This document shows, one piece after another, positions 18,269 through 27,180 of a stretch of DNA of 64,000 nt (position 1 is the first letter of the stretch; every line of letters starts with the position of its first letter). The notes under the pieces are model-generated. The model ran no database searches and was not told where the DNA came from. It saw nothing but the letters and a program-made list of their open reading frames with translations. Source of the stretch: Aquimarina sp. TRL1 (GTDB lineage Bacteria; Bacteroidota; Bacteroidia; Flavobacteriales; Flavobacteriaceae); contig NZ_CP053590.1 of NCBI RefSeq assembly GCF_013365535.1, positions 4,392,501-4,456,500 on the forward strand, in the 5' to 3' direction. Both the position numbers and the translations under genes were made by a program.

Positions 18269-19509
18269 TACAAATGAATATCAGAAAAATGAATTTTTTT
18301 CAATTTTTTCTCTAAGTTTTCTAAATTGAAAAGAACATTTGTTGACTCTAAGCTCTTTATTTGAAGTTCATCCAATTTCTCAGTTATCTGCTTATGTTTT
18401 GATTCAGTGATACTAATAGCTCTCTTTTCTAATATTTGTTTAATAGCATTTTTATATTCAATGTTAATTGAATTATATAGCTCAAATATTTCTTTTAACT
18501 CTTTTACGAAATACTTTAGGTTATCCAAATCGTTATTAAATTTAATAAGTTTTTTGTTGTTTTTTAAATCTTCAAAATAATTTGTACCATTTAAAGAATT
18601 GGCCTTAATCTTTAGATAATCATCGAATTTTGTAATTAAATCATCGTTTATAGTTTTTAAATTTTTCAAATTCTTTGGAGTACTATAATCGAACCCCGCA
18701 ATTTTAGCTGTTTTCAACAAATATTCATTATAATTTAAATATTCTACATCAACTCTGGCTTGGACTTCATTAATTTTGAATTGATATTTCTGATTTGCTT
18801 TGTCTAATTCCCCATAAAAAATAAGATACTTAGTTATATTTTTTTCAAAATTTTGTAGAAGTTTTAAATTTTTAGTGTCATCTTTGAATATTATATTTCT
18901 AATAAAACCAATTACTTCTGTAGTTATCTTAATAGCACTGTCAAATGAAGGTATAGCTTGTAACAAAGGTGTATTGGTAATACTTTCAACAGTATTAAGA
19001 ACTTTTTCTGTTTTGGAATCACCTAAACTCAAATTATCTACAACATCTGTCTTTAATTGTTCGGAAAGAATAGTAGAAAATTTTTTTCCTGTTATATTAC
19101 TCTCTGGATTATATAATTCTTTTATATAATTTTCTAAGTCATGTTGAATTAATTTATCTTTAATGTTATAAATATTATCATTAACCTCTTCAAAAATATC
19201 AGAAACTTCTAGTAAATTTTGTTTTAAGGAAGAATGCTTTTCAGAATTTATCATTTTAAAATCTTTTGTTTCTTCTTCAACATATTTGTTAGTTGTATTT
19301 AGAGTAACTAACATTTTTTCTAATGAACTATTAATTTCATTTTGTTTAGAATTAAGACAATTTAAATGTTTCATTAATAATTTAAGAGAATCATTTTTAG
19401 TTATTGCTCTTTCTAGTTCATTATTAAAAATGTTGAAATCACAATTTTGACTTTGAATAGAATGACTAAATAAGAATAGTATGAGAAAGGTTCCAAGAGA
19501 AGTTTTCAT
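18268..19509 (-). CDS. Secreted alpha-helical coiled-coil protein, inserted gene
   Basis: 413 residues with a signal peptide (LGTFLILFLFSHSIQSQ) and one Cys pair (NCDFN near 22, LNCLN near 50). The rest is strongly helical and Lys/Glu/Asn-rich, with long heptad-like stretches interrupted by a hydrophobic segment around residues 185-215 (TPLLQAIPSFDSAI and EVIGFIRNIIF). The base composition is clearly more AT-rich than the flanking genes, a sign of transfer. Its stop codon begins on the last base of the left 323-bp repeat, so the C-terminus may have been set by the insertion. No family recognised; the helix-hydrophobic-helix layout recalls helical pore-forming toxins, which is only a hypothesis. 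Confidence 0.75.
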   Translation of the reverse strand: MKTSLGTFLILFLFSHSIQSQNCDFNIFNNELERAITKNDSLKLLMKHLNCLNSKQNEINSSLEKMLVTLNTTNKYVEEETKDFKMINSEKHSSLKQNLLEVSDIFEEVNDNIYNIKDKLIQHDLENYIKELYNPESNITGKKFSTILSEQLKTDVVDNLSLGDSKTEKVLNTVESITNTPLLQAIPSFDSAIKITTEVIGFIRNIIFKDDTKNLKLLQNFEKNITKYLIFYGELDKANQKYQFKINEVQARVDVEYLNYNEYLLKTAKIAGFDYSTPKNLKNLKTINDDLITKFDDYLKIKANSLNGTNYFEDLKNNKKLIKFNNDLDNLKYFVKELKEIFELYNSINIEYKNAIKQILEKRAISITESKHKQITEKLDELQIKSLESTNVLFNLENLEKKLKKIHFSDIHL

Positions 19510-19584
19510 AGAAAAATTGTTTAGGTTTAAGAGTCTTAAATTTAGTTAAAAAAAACTGATTTGATATAATTAATGTTTGCCTAG

Positions 19585-19907
19585 GTGCGTATAGTCGAAA
19601 ACATCAAGATCAAGATCATCAATCAAATTCCGAACACCTAATCATAGATCATACTCAAGATCCAAGCCTATTCTGGTTATTTTACCCCATTCATCGGATT
19701 ATACTACAAAGTCGGCAGTACGGTCGACTTTGTTTTGTAATTAAAAACACAGCAGGAGAGGAGTATTCAATATAACATACACTAAAATTCTCAAAAATTA
19801 ATTCAAGGAATGTTCTTTAATATAGGCTTTGGGACTCATGCCTACTTTCTTTTTAAAAACCCGGGTGAAATATTGTGGATATTCAAACCCTAATTTATAC
19901 GCAGTTT
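19585..19907. repeat. 323-bp direct repeat, right copy
   Basis: Right copy of the repeat at 17946-18268. Here the AraC 3' end is continuous with the intact AraC gene, whereas the plus-strand gene remnant (19585-19775) has lost its 5' part. In the left copy it is the reverse. This is the arrangement expected when a circle sharing 323 bp with the chromosome integrates by a single crossover, or after a tandem duplication. Confidence 0.95.
19706..19733. terminator. Hairpin terminator within the repeat (right copy)
   Basis: Same hairpin as at 18067-18094, ACAAAGTCG paired with CGACTTTGT, here downstream of the intact AraC gene. Confidence 0.5.
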
Positions 19908-20733
19908 CAGAGATGGATGCATTAGGGTTTAATAGCATACTCTTGGCCTCTTCGACAATAAATAAATTGATTTGATCAATGGCTGTTTTGCCAGTTTCTG
20001 CCTTGATCGTATCACTCATATAGCGATGACTTACCTGCAATTGAGCAGCCATCCAATCTACTGTTGGAATTCCTTCTTTAGCAAATAAATTTTGTTCGAA
20101 ATATGCATTGAGAACATCCTTGAATCGGGTAATCAAAATCTTATTATCATCTGTTCTATTGATAAATTGTCTTTTGTAGAACCTATCTGCATATTTCAAT
20201 AAGGTATCTAATTGAGAAATGATAATTTCTTTGCTAAACTCATCTTGATTGTTGTGATATTCTACTTTTATATTTTCGAAAATACTTTTTATAATCTGTT
20301 CTTCTTTTGGTGATAAGTGCAATGCTTCATTCACATTATAATTAAAGAAATTGTACTTTTTAATTTTGTTATATATATCTGAGGAACGAATGTAATCTTT
20401 ATGAAGTGCTATGTGATAGCTTTCTGAGCTAAACACCATTTCTTTGAATGATAATGTCTGATTGGGGGCTGTGAATAGGAGAGTTCCGTTGGTACAATCA
20501 TATTTGGTACGCCCGTATATCAGTTCTCCAGCGATAATGTTCTTAAAACTGATCGTATAAAACTGGCAATTCAATACTATAGGTCCATCAAAGGTATAGG
20601 TCTCACAACTAGCCTGTTCATCTTCCTCTAATTCGTTATGGACTACACTAAACAAAGGGTTTTCTGGCTTTCCTAAGTTAAAGTGATCATGAAATTCGGA
20701 TATATTGCTAAACGTAAAATTGGATGTTTTCAT
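19798..20733 (-). CDS. AraC family transcriptional regulator
   Basis: 311 residues. The N-terminal part is a cupin-like sensor (GPIVLNCQFYTISFKNIIAG). The C-terminal HTH pair is clear: TVDWMAAQLQVSHRYMSDTI and SISETAYKLGFEYPQYFTRV, ending GMSPKAYIKEHSLN. It starts 31 bp after the stop of the MBL-fold hydrolase gene on the same strand, so the two form an operon. A direct repeat with 21-bp spacing upstream of that operon is a fitting AraC target. Its last 110 bp are duplicated at 18159-18268. Confidence 0.9.
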   Translation of the reverse strand: MKTSNFTFSNISEFHDHFNLGKPENPLFSVVHNELEEDEQASCETYTFDGPIVLNCQFYTISFKNIIAGELIYGRTKYDCTNGTLLFTAPNQTLSFKEMVFSSESYHIALHKDYIRSSDIYNKIKKYNFFNYNVNEALHLSPKEEQIIKSIFENIKVEYHNNQDEFSKEIIISQLDTLLKYADRFYKRQFINRTDDNKILITRFKDVLNAYFEQNLFAKEGIPTVDWMAAQLQVSHRYMSDTIKAETGKTAIDQINLFIVEEAKSMLLNPNASISETAYKLGFEYPQYFTRVFKKKVGMSPKAYIKEHSLN

Positions 20734-20764
20734 TAGTCAAATGCATTATTGAACCCTTTATTTA

Positions 20765-21904
20765 TTACATGGCTTTCCACCATTGATTTGAAGTTGAATC
20801 TTCCTGATCAATATATGTTAATTTTCCGATTTCAGGAATAAGAACATCTATATTTAGTTCTTCGGCCTTTTTCAGCACTCGTTGTACCGGGTCTGTCCAG
20901 CTGTGTTGTGCTAATTTAAAAGCTCCCCAATGAATAGGCATAATCTTTTTAGCTTTTACATCTACTCCAGCCTGTGCTGTTTCTTCCGGAAACATATGAA
21001 CACTAGGCCATAGTGTATTGTATTGCCCACATTCCATAAAGGCAATATCAAATGGTCCGTATGTATCTCCAATAGTTTTAAAATGCGATGCATATCCGCT
21101 ATCTCCGCTAAAAAATATCTTTTCCGTTGGCGATTGTATGATCCAGGAACACCAAAGTGTCGTATCTCTATCAGATACACCACGACCAGAAAAATGTTGT
21201 GCAGGAGTGCTGATAAAAGTCAGCTCATTGAATGAAGCCTTTTGTCCCCAATCTAATTCCACGATTTTTTCCTTTGGAACTCCCCATGCTATCAGATGTT
21301 TTCCAATCCCTAAAGGGGTAAAAAAACGGCGGACCTTATCTTTTAATTGAATAATAGATTCATAATCCAGATGATCGTAGTGATCATGAGAGATCAAAAC
21401 TGCATCAATCTGAGGGATTTGTGCTATTTCGATTGGTAAGCTATCGCTAAAACGTTTACCTCCTAACCAGGGATGTGGAGCTGGCACCTCACTCAACATC
21501 GGGTCGATAAGGATATTTTGACCCTGTGTCTGCATTAAAAAAGCAGAATGTCCAAACCACATAAAACGAGTTTTTTCATGTGCATATGCCGCTATATTTA
21601 TAGAATCCACCTTTTGTACCATAAGATCAGAGGCTGGGCGTGATTCCGGAATGCTTTTAAACATTCCTCCAATTGCTTTCAGCATATCTTTTCCGCTCAT
21701 ATCCATTTTGACACCACCTAAATTACTGAATTTTCCATCTTTATAATTTTCTGATTTTGCATATTCTTTTTGCTGTTCTTTTGTCGCTTTTCCACCAAAC
21801 TGTGGACTCATCGTTACAAATAACAGCCCTACAATGGTCATAACACCCATTACAATTCCTATGGTTATTAACATCTTTTTTATAATTTTTACAATTCTTT
21901 TCAT
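20765..21904 (-). CDS. Membrane-anchored MBL-fold hydrolase (UlaG/NAPE-PLD-like)
   Basis: 379 residues. An N-terminal transmembrane helix (MLITIGIVMGVMTIVGLLFV) is followed by an MBL-fold domain: RFMWFGHSAFLMQTQ, ILIDPML, the metal-binding motif ISHDHYDHLD near residue 175, FFSGDSGY near 270 and PIHWGAF near 325. The combination is that of NAPE-phospholipase D or UlaG-like metallo-hydrolases acting on phosphodiester or lactone substrates; the substrate here is unknown. It is upstream of and cotranscribed with the AraC gene at 19798. Confidence 0.87.
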   Translation of the reverse strand: MKRIVKIIKKMLITIGIVMGVMTIVGLLFVTMSPQFGGKATKEQQKEYAKSENYKDGKFSNLGGVKMDMSGKDMLKAIGGMFKSIPESRPASDLMVQKVDSINIAAYAHEKTRFMWFGHSAFLMQTQGQNILIDPMLSEVPAPHPWLGGKRFSDSLPIEIAQIPQIDAVLISHDHYDHLDYESIIQLKDKVRRFFTPLGIGKHLIAWGVPKEKIVELDWGQKASFNELTFISTPAQHFSGRGVSDRDTTLWCSWIIQSPTEKIFFSGDSGYASHFKTIGDTYGPFDIAFMECGQYNTLWPSVHMFPEETAQAGVDVKAKKIMPIHWGAFKLAQHSWTDPVQRVLKKAEELNIDVLIPEIGKLTYIDQEDSTSNQWWKAM

Positions 21905-22115
21905 TAATTATTACAAATCATTTTCAAAGCCTTTATAAGCTCAATATAGCAAAGACTAATATTGAGGAGAAACCCATTTACCCAAAAGTACCTATCGTCA
22001 GAAGAGAATTTCTATTAACCAGTTCCCTGGATTCCCGTTTCTCAAAAAAGCCGTTCATTACTATGTGTATAAGTTTTATACTTTGATTACAAAATTACAG
22101 CAATCATCTCCTCAC

Positions 22116-22151
22116 AAACGTATACATTTTCGTAAGAAACGTATACATTTT
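22116..22151. promoter_or_regulatory. Direct repeat AAACGTATACATTTT x2, candidate AraC operator
   Basis: Two identical 15-bp units start at 22116 and 22137, exactly 21 bp apart, i.e. two helical turns on the same DNA face. AraC-family proteins commonly bind such direct repeats. They lie in the 406-bp region between the MBL-AraC operon (minus) and the S41 gene (plus). Apart from this pair nothing else was recognised in 21905-22310. Confidence 0.65.
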
Positions 22152-22310
22152 GGAGGTATGTTTTTATGTGTCAGAGAGCTTACAGTTTTGAAACTACTCT
22201 TGCGGGTAGCATAAAAACATTGAGATACCCTTAGTTTTGACAGTAGAAAACAAATATTAATAAATGGAAAAATTGGTATACTACTTCTTTTTACATGCTA
22301 AATCATCCTC

Positions 22311-23966
22311 ATGAAAAATATACTTTTTATACTATCGATGTTGCTGTTTCTTCACGTATCAGCACAAGAACCTCTAGAAGCTACTCAGTGGCAGGAAGAC
22401 CTTCGTTTTTTGCAAAACACCATCCATAAGGACTATCCCTTTCTTTTTGTAAAAACTACCAAAGAAGATTTTGATGCAGCAGTAACCACCTTATACAATG
22501 ACATTCCGAATTTACAAACACACGAAATTATTGTGGGAATGTCCCGAATCATATCTTTATTCAAATACGGACATACCTATGTTAGTTTTCATCAAAAACC
22601 ATATGAATTTTCACAACTCCCGTTTAATTTATATGCATTTAACGATGGAATTTATATTCAGGGAGCACATAAGAACTACTCCAAAGCAGTTGGTGCCAAA
22701 GTCATTGCAATAGAAGGGAAGCCAATCGCAGCAGTTCTAAAAGCAATTGAACCGACTGTAGAAGTAGAGAATTCGCAGTACTTTAAAGCTTATGGAATTA
22801 ATAATATGCGTTATCCTGAAATCTTACATGCTCAAAAAATTACCAAAACCCTACAAAATACGATTACATTCACGTTAGAAAAAAATGGGAAGGAATTCAC
22901 ACAATCTTTTACCACATTGCCCAAAGGAGAGCGGGTACCTACCCACCGGGGTTATGTGCATCAAAAAGGCGATTGGTTAGATTCCAGGGATCAATCTACC
23001 ACACCTTTATACCTGCAACAGCTGGATAAGGTCTATTTCTCTGAATATTTAACCAAAGAAAAGGCGATGTATGTTCGACATAGCCGAATTAAAGATGAAG
23101 CCGAAGAGAGTACCAAGGATTTTTATACCCGCGTTCTTAATGAAGTAGCAACAAAGGGGGCAGAGAAATTAATCATTGATCTGCGTTTAAACGGGGGAGG
23201 AAACAACTATTTGAACAAAGAGGTTATAAAAACACTTATTAAAGCTGAAAAAATCAATACAATAGGAAAGTTATTTGTTATTATTGGAAAACGAACCTTT
23301 TCTGCCTGTCAGAATCTAGTTAATGAAATTGACAATTATACCAATGTTATTTTCGTAGGAGAACCCACAGCAGAGAACATCAATTTCTGGGGAGATAATC
23401 GTCCTGTATCATTGCCTAACAGTGGGATTAATGTCTCCTTATCATATTTGTGGTGGCAGGATAAACCAGCATTAGAAAATGCTCCCTGGATAGCCCCTAG
23501 TATTCCGGTGACCATGAGTTTTGAGGAGTATGCCCATAATCAGGATCCTGTGCTGGAAGCCGCATTACGATTTGAGGTAACAGATTTTAAACCGAAGCCG
23601 ATGGACTATGTTATCCATTTATACTTATCCGGACAAACACAAAAACTAGCAGAAGAACTTCCTAAAATGATCCAGGACCCACTTTATGCATTTTTTGATT
23701 TTGAAAACGGATTACTCAAGGTAGGAAACATTTTGCTGCAGAGTGGCCGTGCTCCACAAATTCAGGCATCTATTCAAGTATTTTCTATGGTGTTAGGGTT
23801 GTTTCCAGATTCTGCAAGTGCACATACTTATCTAGGACGCTCCTATATAGCCTTGGGACAACCCGAAAAAGCAGCAGCAGTACTTCATAAAGCAATTTCT
23901 CTAGATACTGATGGAGAAATAAGGAAGGTGGCTACAACTCTTTTATCCGAACTCTCCAATGACTAA
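22311..23966 (+). CDS. Secreted S41 family peptidase with C-terminal TPR
   Basis: 551 residues with a signal peptide ending HVSAQ. The S41 domain includes a PDZ-like part (GAKVIAIEGKPIAAVLKAIE), the strand LIIDLRLNGGGNNYLNK near 290, and RTFSACQNLVNEID near 345 with the probable catalytic Ser, followed by FVGEPTAENINFWGD. The C-terminal about 80 residues resemble a TPR unit (SASAHTYLGRSYIALGQPEKAAAVLHKAI). It is a paralogue of the lipoprotein at 11075, with the TPR region at the other end. Likely periplasmic. Confidence 0.85.
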   Translation: MKNILFILSMLLFLHVSAQEPLEATQWQEDLRFLQNTIHKDYPFLFVKTTKEDFDAAVTTLYNDIPNLQTHEIIVGMSRIISLFKYGHTYVSFHQKPYEFSQLPFNLYAFNDGIYIQGAHKNYSKAVGAKVIAIEGKPIAAVLKAIEPTVEVENSQYFKAYGINNMRYPEILHAQKITKTLQNTITFTLEKNGKEFTQSFTTLPKGERVPTHRGYVHQKGDWLDSRDQSTTPLYLQQLDKVYFSEYLTKEKAMYVRHSRIKDEAEESTKDFYTRVLNEVATKGAEKLIIDLRLNGGGNNYLNKEVIKTLIKAEKINTIGKLFVIIGKRTFSACQNLVNEIDNYTNVIFVGEPTAENINFWGDNRPVSLPNSGINVSLSYLWWQDKPALENAPWIAPSIPVTMSFEEYAHNQDPVLEAALRFEVTDFKPKPMDYVIHLYLSGQTQKLAEELPKMIQDPLYAFFDFENGLLKVGNILLQSGRAPQIQASIQVFSMVLGLFPDSASAHTYLGRSYIALGQPEKAAAVLHKAISLDTDGEIRKVATTLLSELSND

Positions 23967-24082
23967 CATAGCATTTTGATGTTTTTATAATTAGGTTGGA
24001 ATGTTTCCCCAGGCATTCCAACATTAAAAACGGGAATCGTTTAGATACTGTTAGTTTTAGCGTATACTGTTGAATGATATCA

Positions 24083-24105
24083 GGTTGCTTTGATTAGAAG
24101 CAGCC
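24083..24105 (+). terminator. Weak hairpin, possible terminator
   Basis: GGTTGCTT and AAGCAGCC form an 8-bp stem with one mismatch and a 7-nt loop, followed by TGTTTTGTG. Another hairpin, GTTGGAATG with CATTCCAAC, lies at 23995-24022 without a T run. Confidence 0.4.
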
Positions 24106-24284
24106 TGTTTTGTGTTATAGTTTATTCTCTTATTTAGAATTTCGAATCAGAAGTAAAGTACTTCGATTCATGGAATTATTTTGTATAATTTTTATTCAAT
24201 TGTGGAATCCCACAAGGTATTAGTTCTACGATCTATTATTTTCGGGTAACAATTTGATTATAAACAAATAAAAATAAATGTAAA

Positions 24285-24419
24285 ATGACAATCATAGCCA
24301 TTAAACCGGGACCAAAGCCTAAAAAGAAAGATGGTACCTTGGATAAAAGAAGAAGAGATAATAAAAATACACCAGGTAATAAACCTTCATTAAAACCAAG
24401 CAAATCAACTAAAAATTAA
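24285..24419 (+). CDS. Small, highly basic 44-residue protein
   Basis: An ATG frame of 44 codons giving a Lys/Arg/Pro-rich peptide (KPGPKPKKKDG, DKRRRDNK, ending KPSKSTKN). The motif PGPKPKKKDG resembles an AT-hook-like or nucleic-acid-binding basic segment. A strong hairpin (24447-24484) follows, giving the frame its own transcription unit. No family recognised; the bias could also arise by chance, so this is tentative. Confidence 0.45.
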   Translation: MTIIAIKPGPKPKKKDGTLDKRRRDNKNTPGNKPSLKPSKSTKN

Positions 24420-24446
24420 ACTCTAAATCACAAAAAATCACGTAGT

Positions 24447-24484
24447 ATACATATGGATTGAAGAACTTTTCAATCCATATGTAT
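24447..24484. terminator. 16-bp stem hairpin, bidirectional terminator
   Basis: ATACATATGGATTGAA and TTCAATCCATATGTAT pair perfectly over a 6-nt loop, between the small basic gene (plus) and the convergent serine hydrolase gene (minus). Confidence 0.65.
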
Positions 24485-24512
24485 TTATTGTTACACCTAG
24501 ACCTATTTGATA

Positions 24513-25838
24513 CTACTGATTTTTAGAACTTATTTTATGTATGATCGTGGTAAATCCATTTTGACTAAAAGTTAAGCCACTACTATTATCTTCAATTTTG
24601 GTTAATGTAGCTCCAACTGCCGTATCATAAAGCGTATTTTTGTCTTTTTGCATCAATTCACTTTTTATTCCCTGAGCTTCAACAATCAAAAATAGTTTAT
24701 TCTTTTCTCGCTTAATTTCAAATGTTAAGTTAGCCTCTTTTAATACGTATTTCCCTGGTATTTCTTTGAAGTCTGCAATGTTTATTGCCTTAAAATCTTC
24801 AATGTTTTCATTATTTAAATAAGCAAACAAGTCGTTTTTTAATGATTTCTCAAAAGGTATTCTATGAGAGTTTGTAAATAATAGAAATAGATTATTAGTT
24901 TCAGGGATATAGGCATTTCTAAAAGCATATCCAACATTGTTTCCTCCATGACTAACATAGGGGATCCCTTTATACTCAGACTTAAATAAACCTAACCCAT
25001 ATATTTCATTTCCAGATTCCATCATAAGGGTAACCGTTTCTTTTTTGAGTAGTTTTTCAGTTTCAAAAAGAGCGTTGTAAAAAACGGCCATATCAGATAA
25101 GGTAGAAGCAATACTTCCTGCCGAATAAGCTATATTCGCATAAAATTTATAATCCAAATATTCTGTAACGTCTTTTTCTTTGTGATATGGCGGAGCCAGA
25201 TTTGGTAAATTCTTATGTACATAAGGATAAGAATGTTTCATCTGTAAAGGTTCAATAATACGTTCTCTAACTAAATCAAAATAACTTTTATCCGTTATTT
25301 TTTCCAGAATTCTTCCGAGTAAAAAATAGTTGGTATTACAATAATCAAACTTACCTACCATATCAGGAGTATTCTTTTTAACCAGGTTTAACAGGTTTTC
25401 GTTATAGAGGGAATCTTTTTTTGCATAAAAAATAGTATAGATGTTTTTGCCAATAACTTCATCTAACCCGCTTTCATGCGTTAATAATTGTTTAATTGTC
25501 AAAGAAGCATCTACGTTCTGTATTGGTTTTACATATTTTCCAATAGTATCGGTTAATGTTAGATTTCCTTTTTCGACTTCCTGTAATAAAAGAACAGCCG
25601 TAAAAGTTTTAGTAGCACTTCCAATATTAAAAACATTGTTTTCGTGTAGATCAAAATTACCTAGACTGATCGTTTTTATTTCCTCATTCTTTTTAACAAG
25701 GACAGCAATCCCTTTGTTTTGTTCTTTTAATAAAGCATTAAATTTTTGCTTAATACGATTTAGTGTACTGTCTTGTGCAAATGATAGACTCTGTATTAAT
25801 AATAGTAGCGTAATTATAGTGTATTTTCCTATTTTCAT
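24513..25838 (-). CDS. Secreted serine hydrolase (class C beta-lactamase-like)
   Basis: 441 residues with a signal peptide ending SFAQ. The beta-lactamase/DD-peptidase fold is shown by the SxxK motif in FNIGSATKTFTAVLLLQE near residue 72, the YxN-type motif in FDYCNTNYFLLGRIL near 170 and a HGG in YVSHGGNNVGYAFRN near 300. The C-terminal about 100 residues form a lipocalin-like accessory domain (GKYVLKEANLTFEIKREKN). Such proteins act as esterases, D-aminopeptidases or penicillin-recognising enzymes; substrate unknown. It appears monocistronic. Confidence 0.85.
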   Translation of the reverse strand: MKIGKYTIITLLLLIQSLSFAQDSTLNRIKQKFNALLKEQNKGIAVLVKKNEEIKTISLGNFDLHENNVFNIGSATKTFTAVLLLQEVEKGNLTLTDTIGKYVKPIQNVDASLTIKQLLTHESGLDEVIGKNIYTIFYAKKDSLYNENLLNLVKKNTPDMVGKFDYCNTNYFLLGRILEKITDKSYFDLVRERIIEPLQMKHSYPYVHKNLPNLAPPYHKEKDVTEYLDYKFYANIAYSAGSIASTLSDMAVFYNALFETEKLLKKETVTLMMESGNEIYGLGLFKSEYKGIPYVSHGGNNVGYAFRNAYIPETNNLFLLFTNSHRIPFEKSLKNDLFAYLNNENIEDFKAINIADFKEIPGKYVLKEANLTFEIKREKNKLFLIVEAQGIKSELMQKDKNTLYDTAVGATLTKIEDNSSGLTFSQNGFTTIIHKISSKNQ

Positions 25839-26197
25839 GATGAGATTGTTTTTAAATGACCTTCCAAAACTCTCTCAATAAATAAGTATTACAAAATAAG
25901 AATGACAAACAACCAGAATAAAGTGATAACTGTAAAAAGGTCGTATTATCATTAAAAAAAGCATGTTGAACCCCAACTGAAGCATCCTTATCCGTAAAAT
26001 CGAAAAATAGGTTTCTTTGGTAGAAAGTAAAAGTTGGACATAATCTTAAAAATTATGAGTGCGCTGTAAGAGTTTATGCAGTATTATTTTATCTATAAAA
26101 GACAAAAACTCTATTTCTGTTTATGTTCTAATGATAATGGAAATACTGCGGAAAACTTTACCATAATCAAGATATTAATAAGCGATTATTACAAGCG
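25839..26197. other. Intergenic region, no gene seen
   Basis: 359 bp between two minus-strand genes. It presumably carries the promoter of the serine hydrolase and the 3' untranslated end of the TauE gene. No convincing coding frame, hairpin or repeat was seen. Confidence 0.5.
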
Positions 26198-27034
26198 TTA
26201 AATTATAAAAACGTCAGAATCCAATAATAATCTAACCCCCACAACCAGCAATAATACTGCGAATGCTTTTTTTAATGTTGCTGCGGGTAATGTATGGGCT
26301 AGTTTTGCTCCGATACGAGCGGTAAAAAAGCTAGCCAAACTCACACAAATAAATGCATAAATGTGCACAAAACCCAATACCCCATTAGGTAATGCTTCTT
26401 TTACATCGGCATCAACAAATTGCCCAAAAAAAAGAAATCCAACAGCCCCAGCAACAGCAATAGGTAAGCCACAGGCAGCCGATGTACCCACTGCATTCTG
26501 AATTTTTAAACCGTAATAACTCAAAAACGGAACAGTTAATGTCCCTCCACCAATACCAAAAATAGCAGAAACAAGACCGATAAAACCTCCTAAACCAGTT
26601 TGCCCAATAGGCGATGGAAGTTTGCTAAAATCATTTTCTTCTAAGGCTTTATTTTTCATAAACAACATTTTTATTCCTACCAAAAACGCACCTACTCCAA
26701 TTATTGCCTGAAGTGATTTACCATTAATAATAGATGCAACACCTGCACCGATCAATGAACCAATTACTAATCCCGGCGCCATACGCTTCCATACACTCCA
26801 ATTTACTGCACCTTCACTATTGTGCGCCCGAAGTGAACTAATAGAGGTAACAATAATAGTAGCAAGAGATGTCCCAATACCAACATGTGTAAGTGCAGCT
26901 TCTGGGATGCCTTGTGCTGCAAAAATGTAAATTAATGCGGATACAATTATCATTCCGCCACCGATACCAAACAAGCCTGCAAGTATGCCAGCAAATGCAC
27001 CTGCAGCGAGATAGTAAAGAATAAATATATTCAT
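26198..27034 (-). CDS. TauE/SafE family sulfite/organosulfonate exporter
   Basis: 278 residues with about eight hydrophobic helices and the two glycine-rich repeats typical of TauE/SafE (AGLFGIGGGMIIVSALIYI near residue 20 and SAIFGIGGGTLTVPFLSYYG near 150). Members export sulfite, sulfoacetate or related anions across the inner membrane. It lies 146 bp downstream of the methionine synthase gene on the same strand, so a link to sulfur or methionine metabolism is likely; the exact substrate is inference. Confidence 0.88.
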   Translation of the reverse strand: MNIFILYYLAAGAFAGILAGLFGIGGGMIIVSALIYIFAAQGIPEAALTHVGIGTSLATIIVTSISSLRAHNSEGAVNWSVWKRMAPGLVIGSLIGAGVASIINGKSLQAIIGVGAFLVGIKMLFMKNKALEENDFSKLPSPIGQTGLGGFIGLVSAIFGIGGGTLTVPFLSYYGLKIQNAVGTSAACGLPIAVAGAVGFLFFGQFVDADVKEALPNGVLGFVHIYAFICVSLASFFTARIGAKLAHTLPAATLKKAFAVLLLVVGVRLLLDSDVFII

Positions 27035-27180
27035 AAATAAATTAAATTTTTTAATAGGTTCATTTGTATGAATGCAGATCTCCTATGATTTTATTTCATC
27101 AAATCTACGTTTAATGAAGTAAAATCATCAAACTAAATATCAAAAATAGAAACCATTTTCTAATTAATATATCAAGGGGG

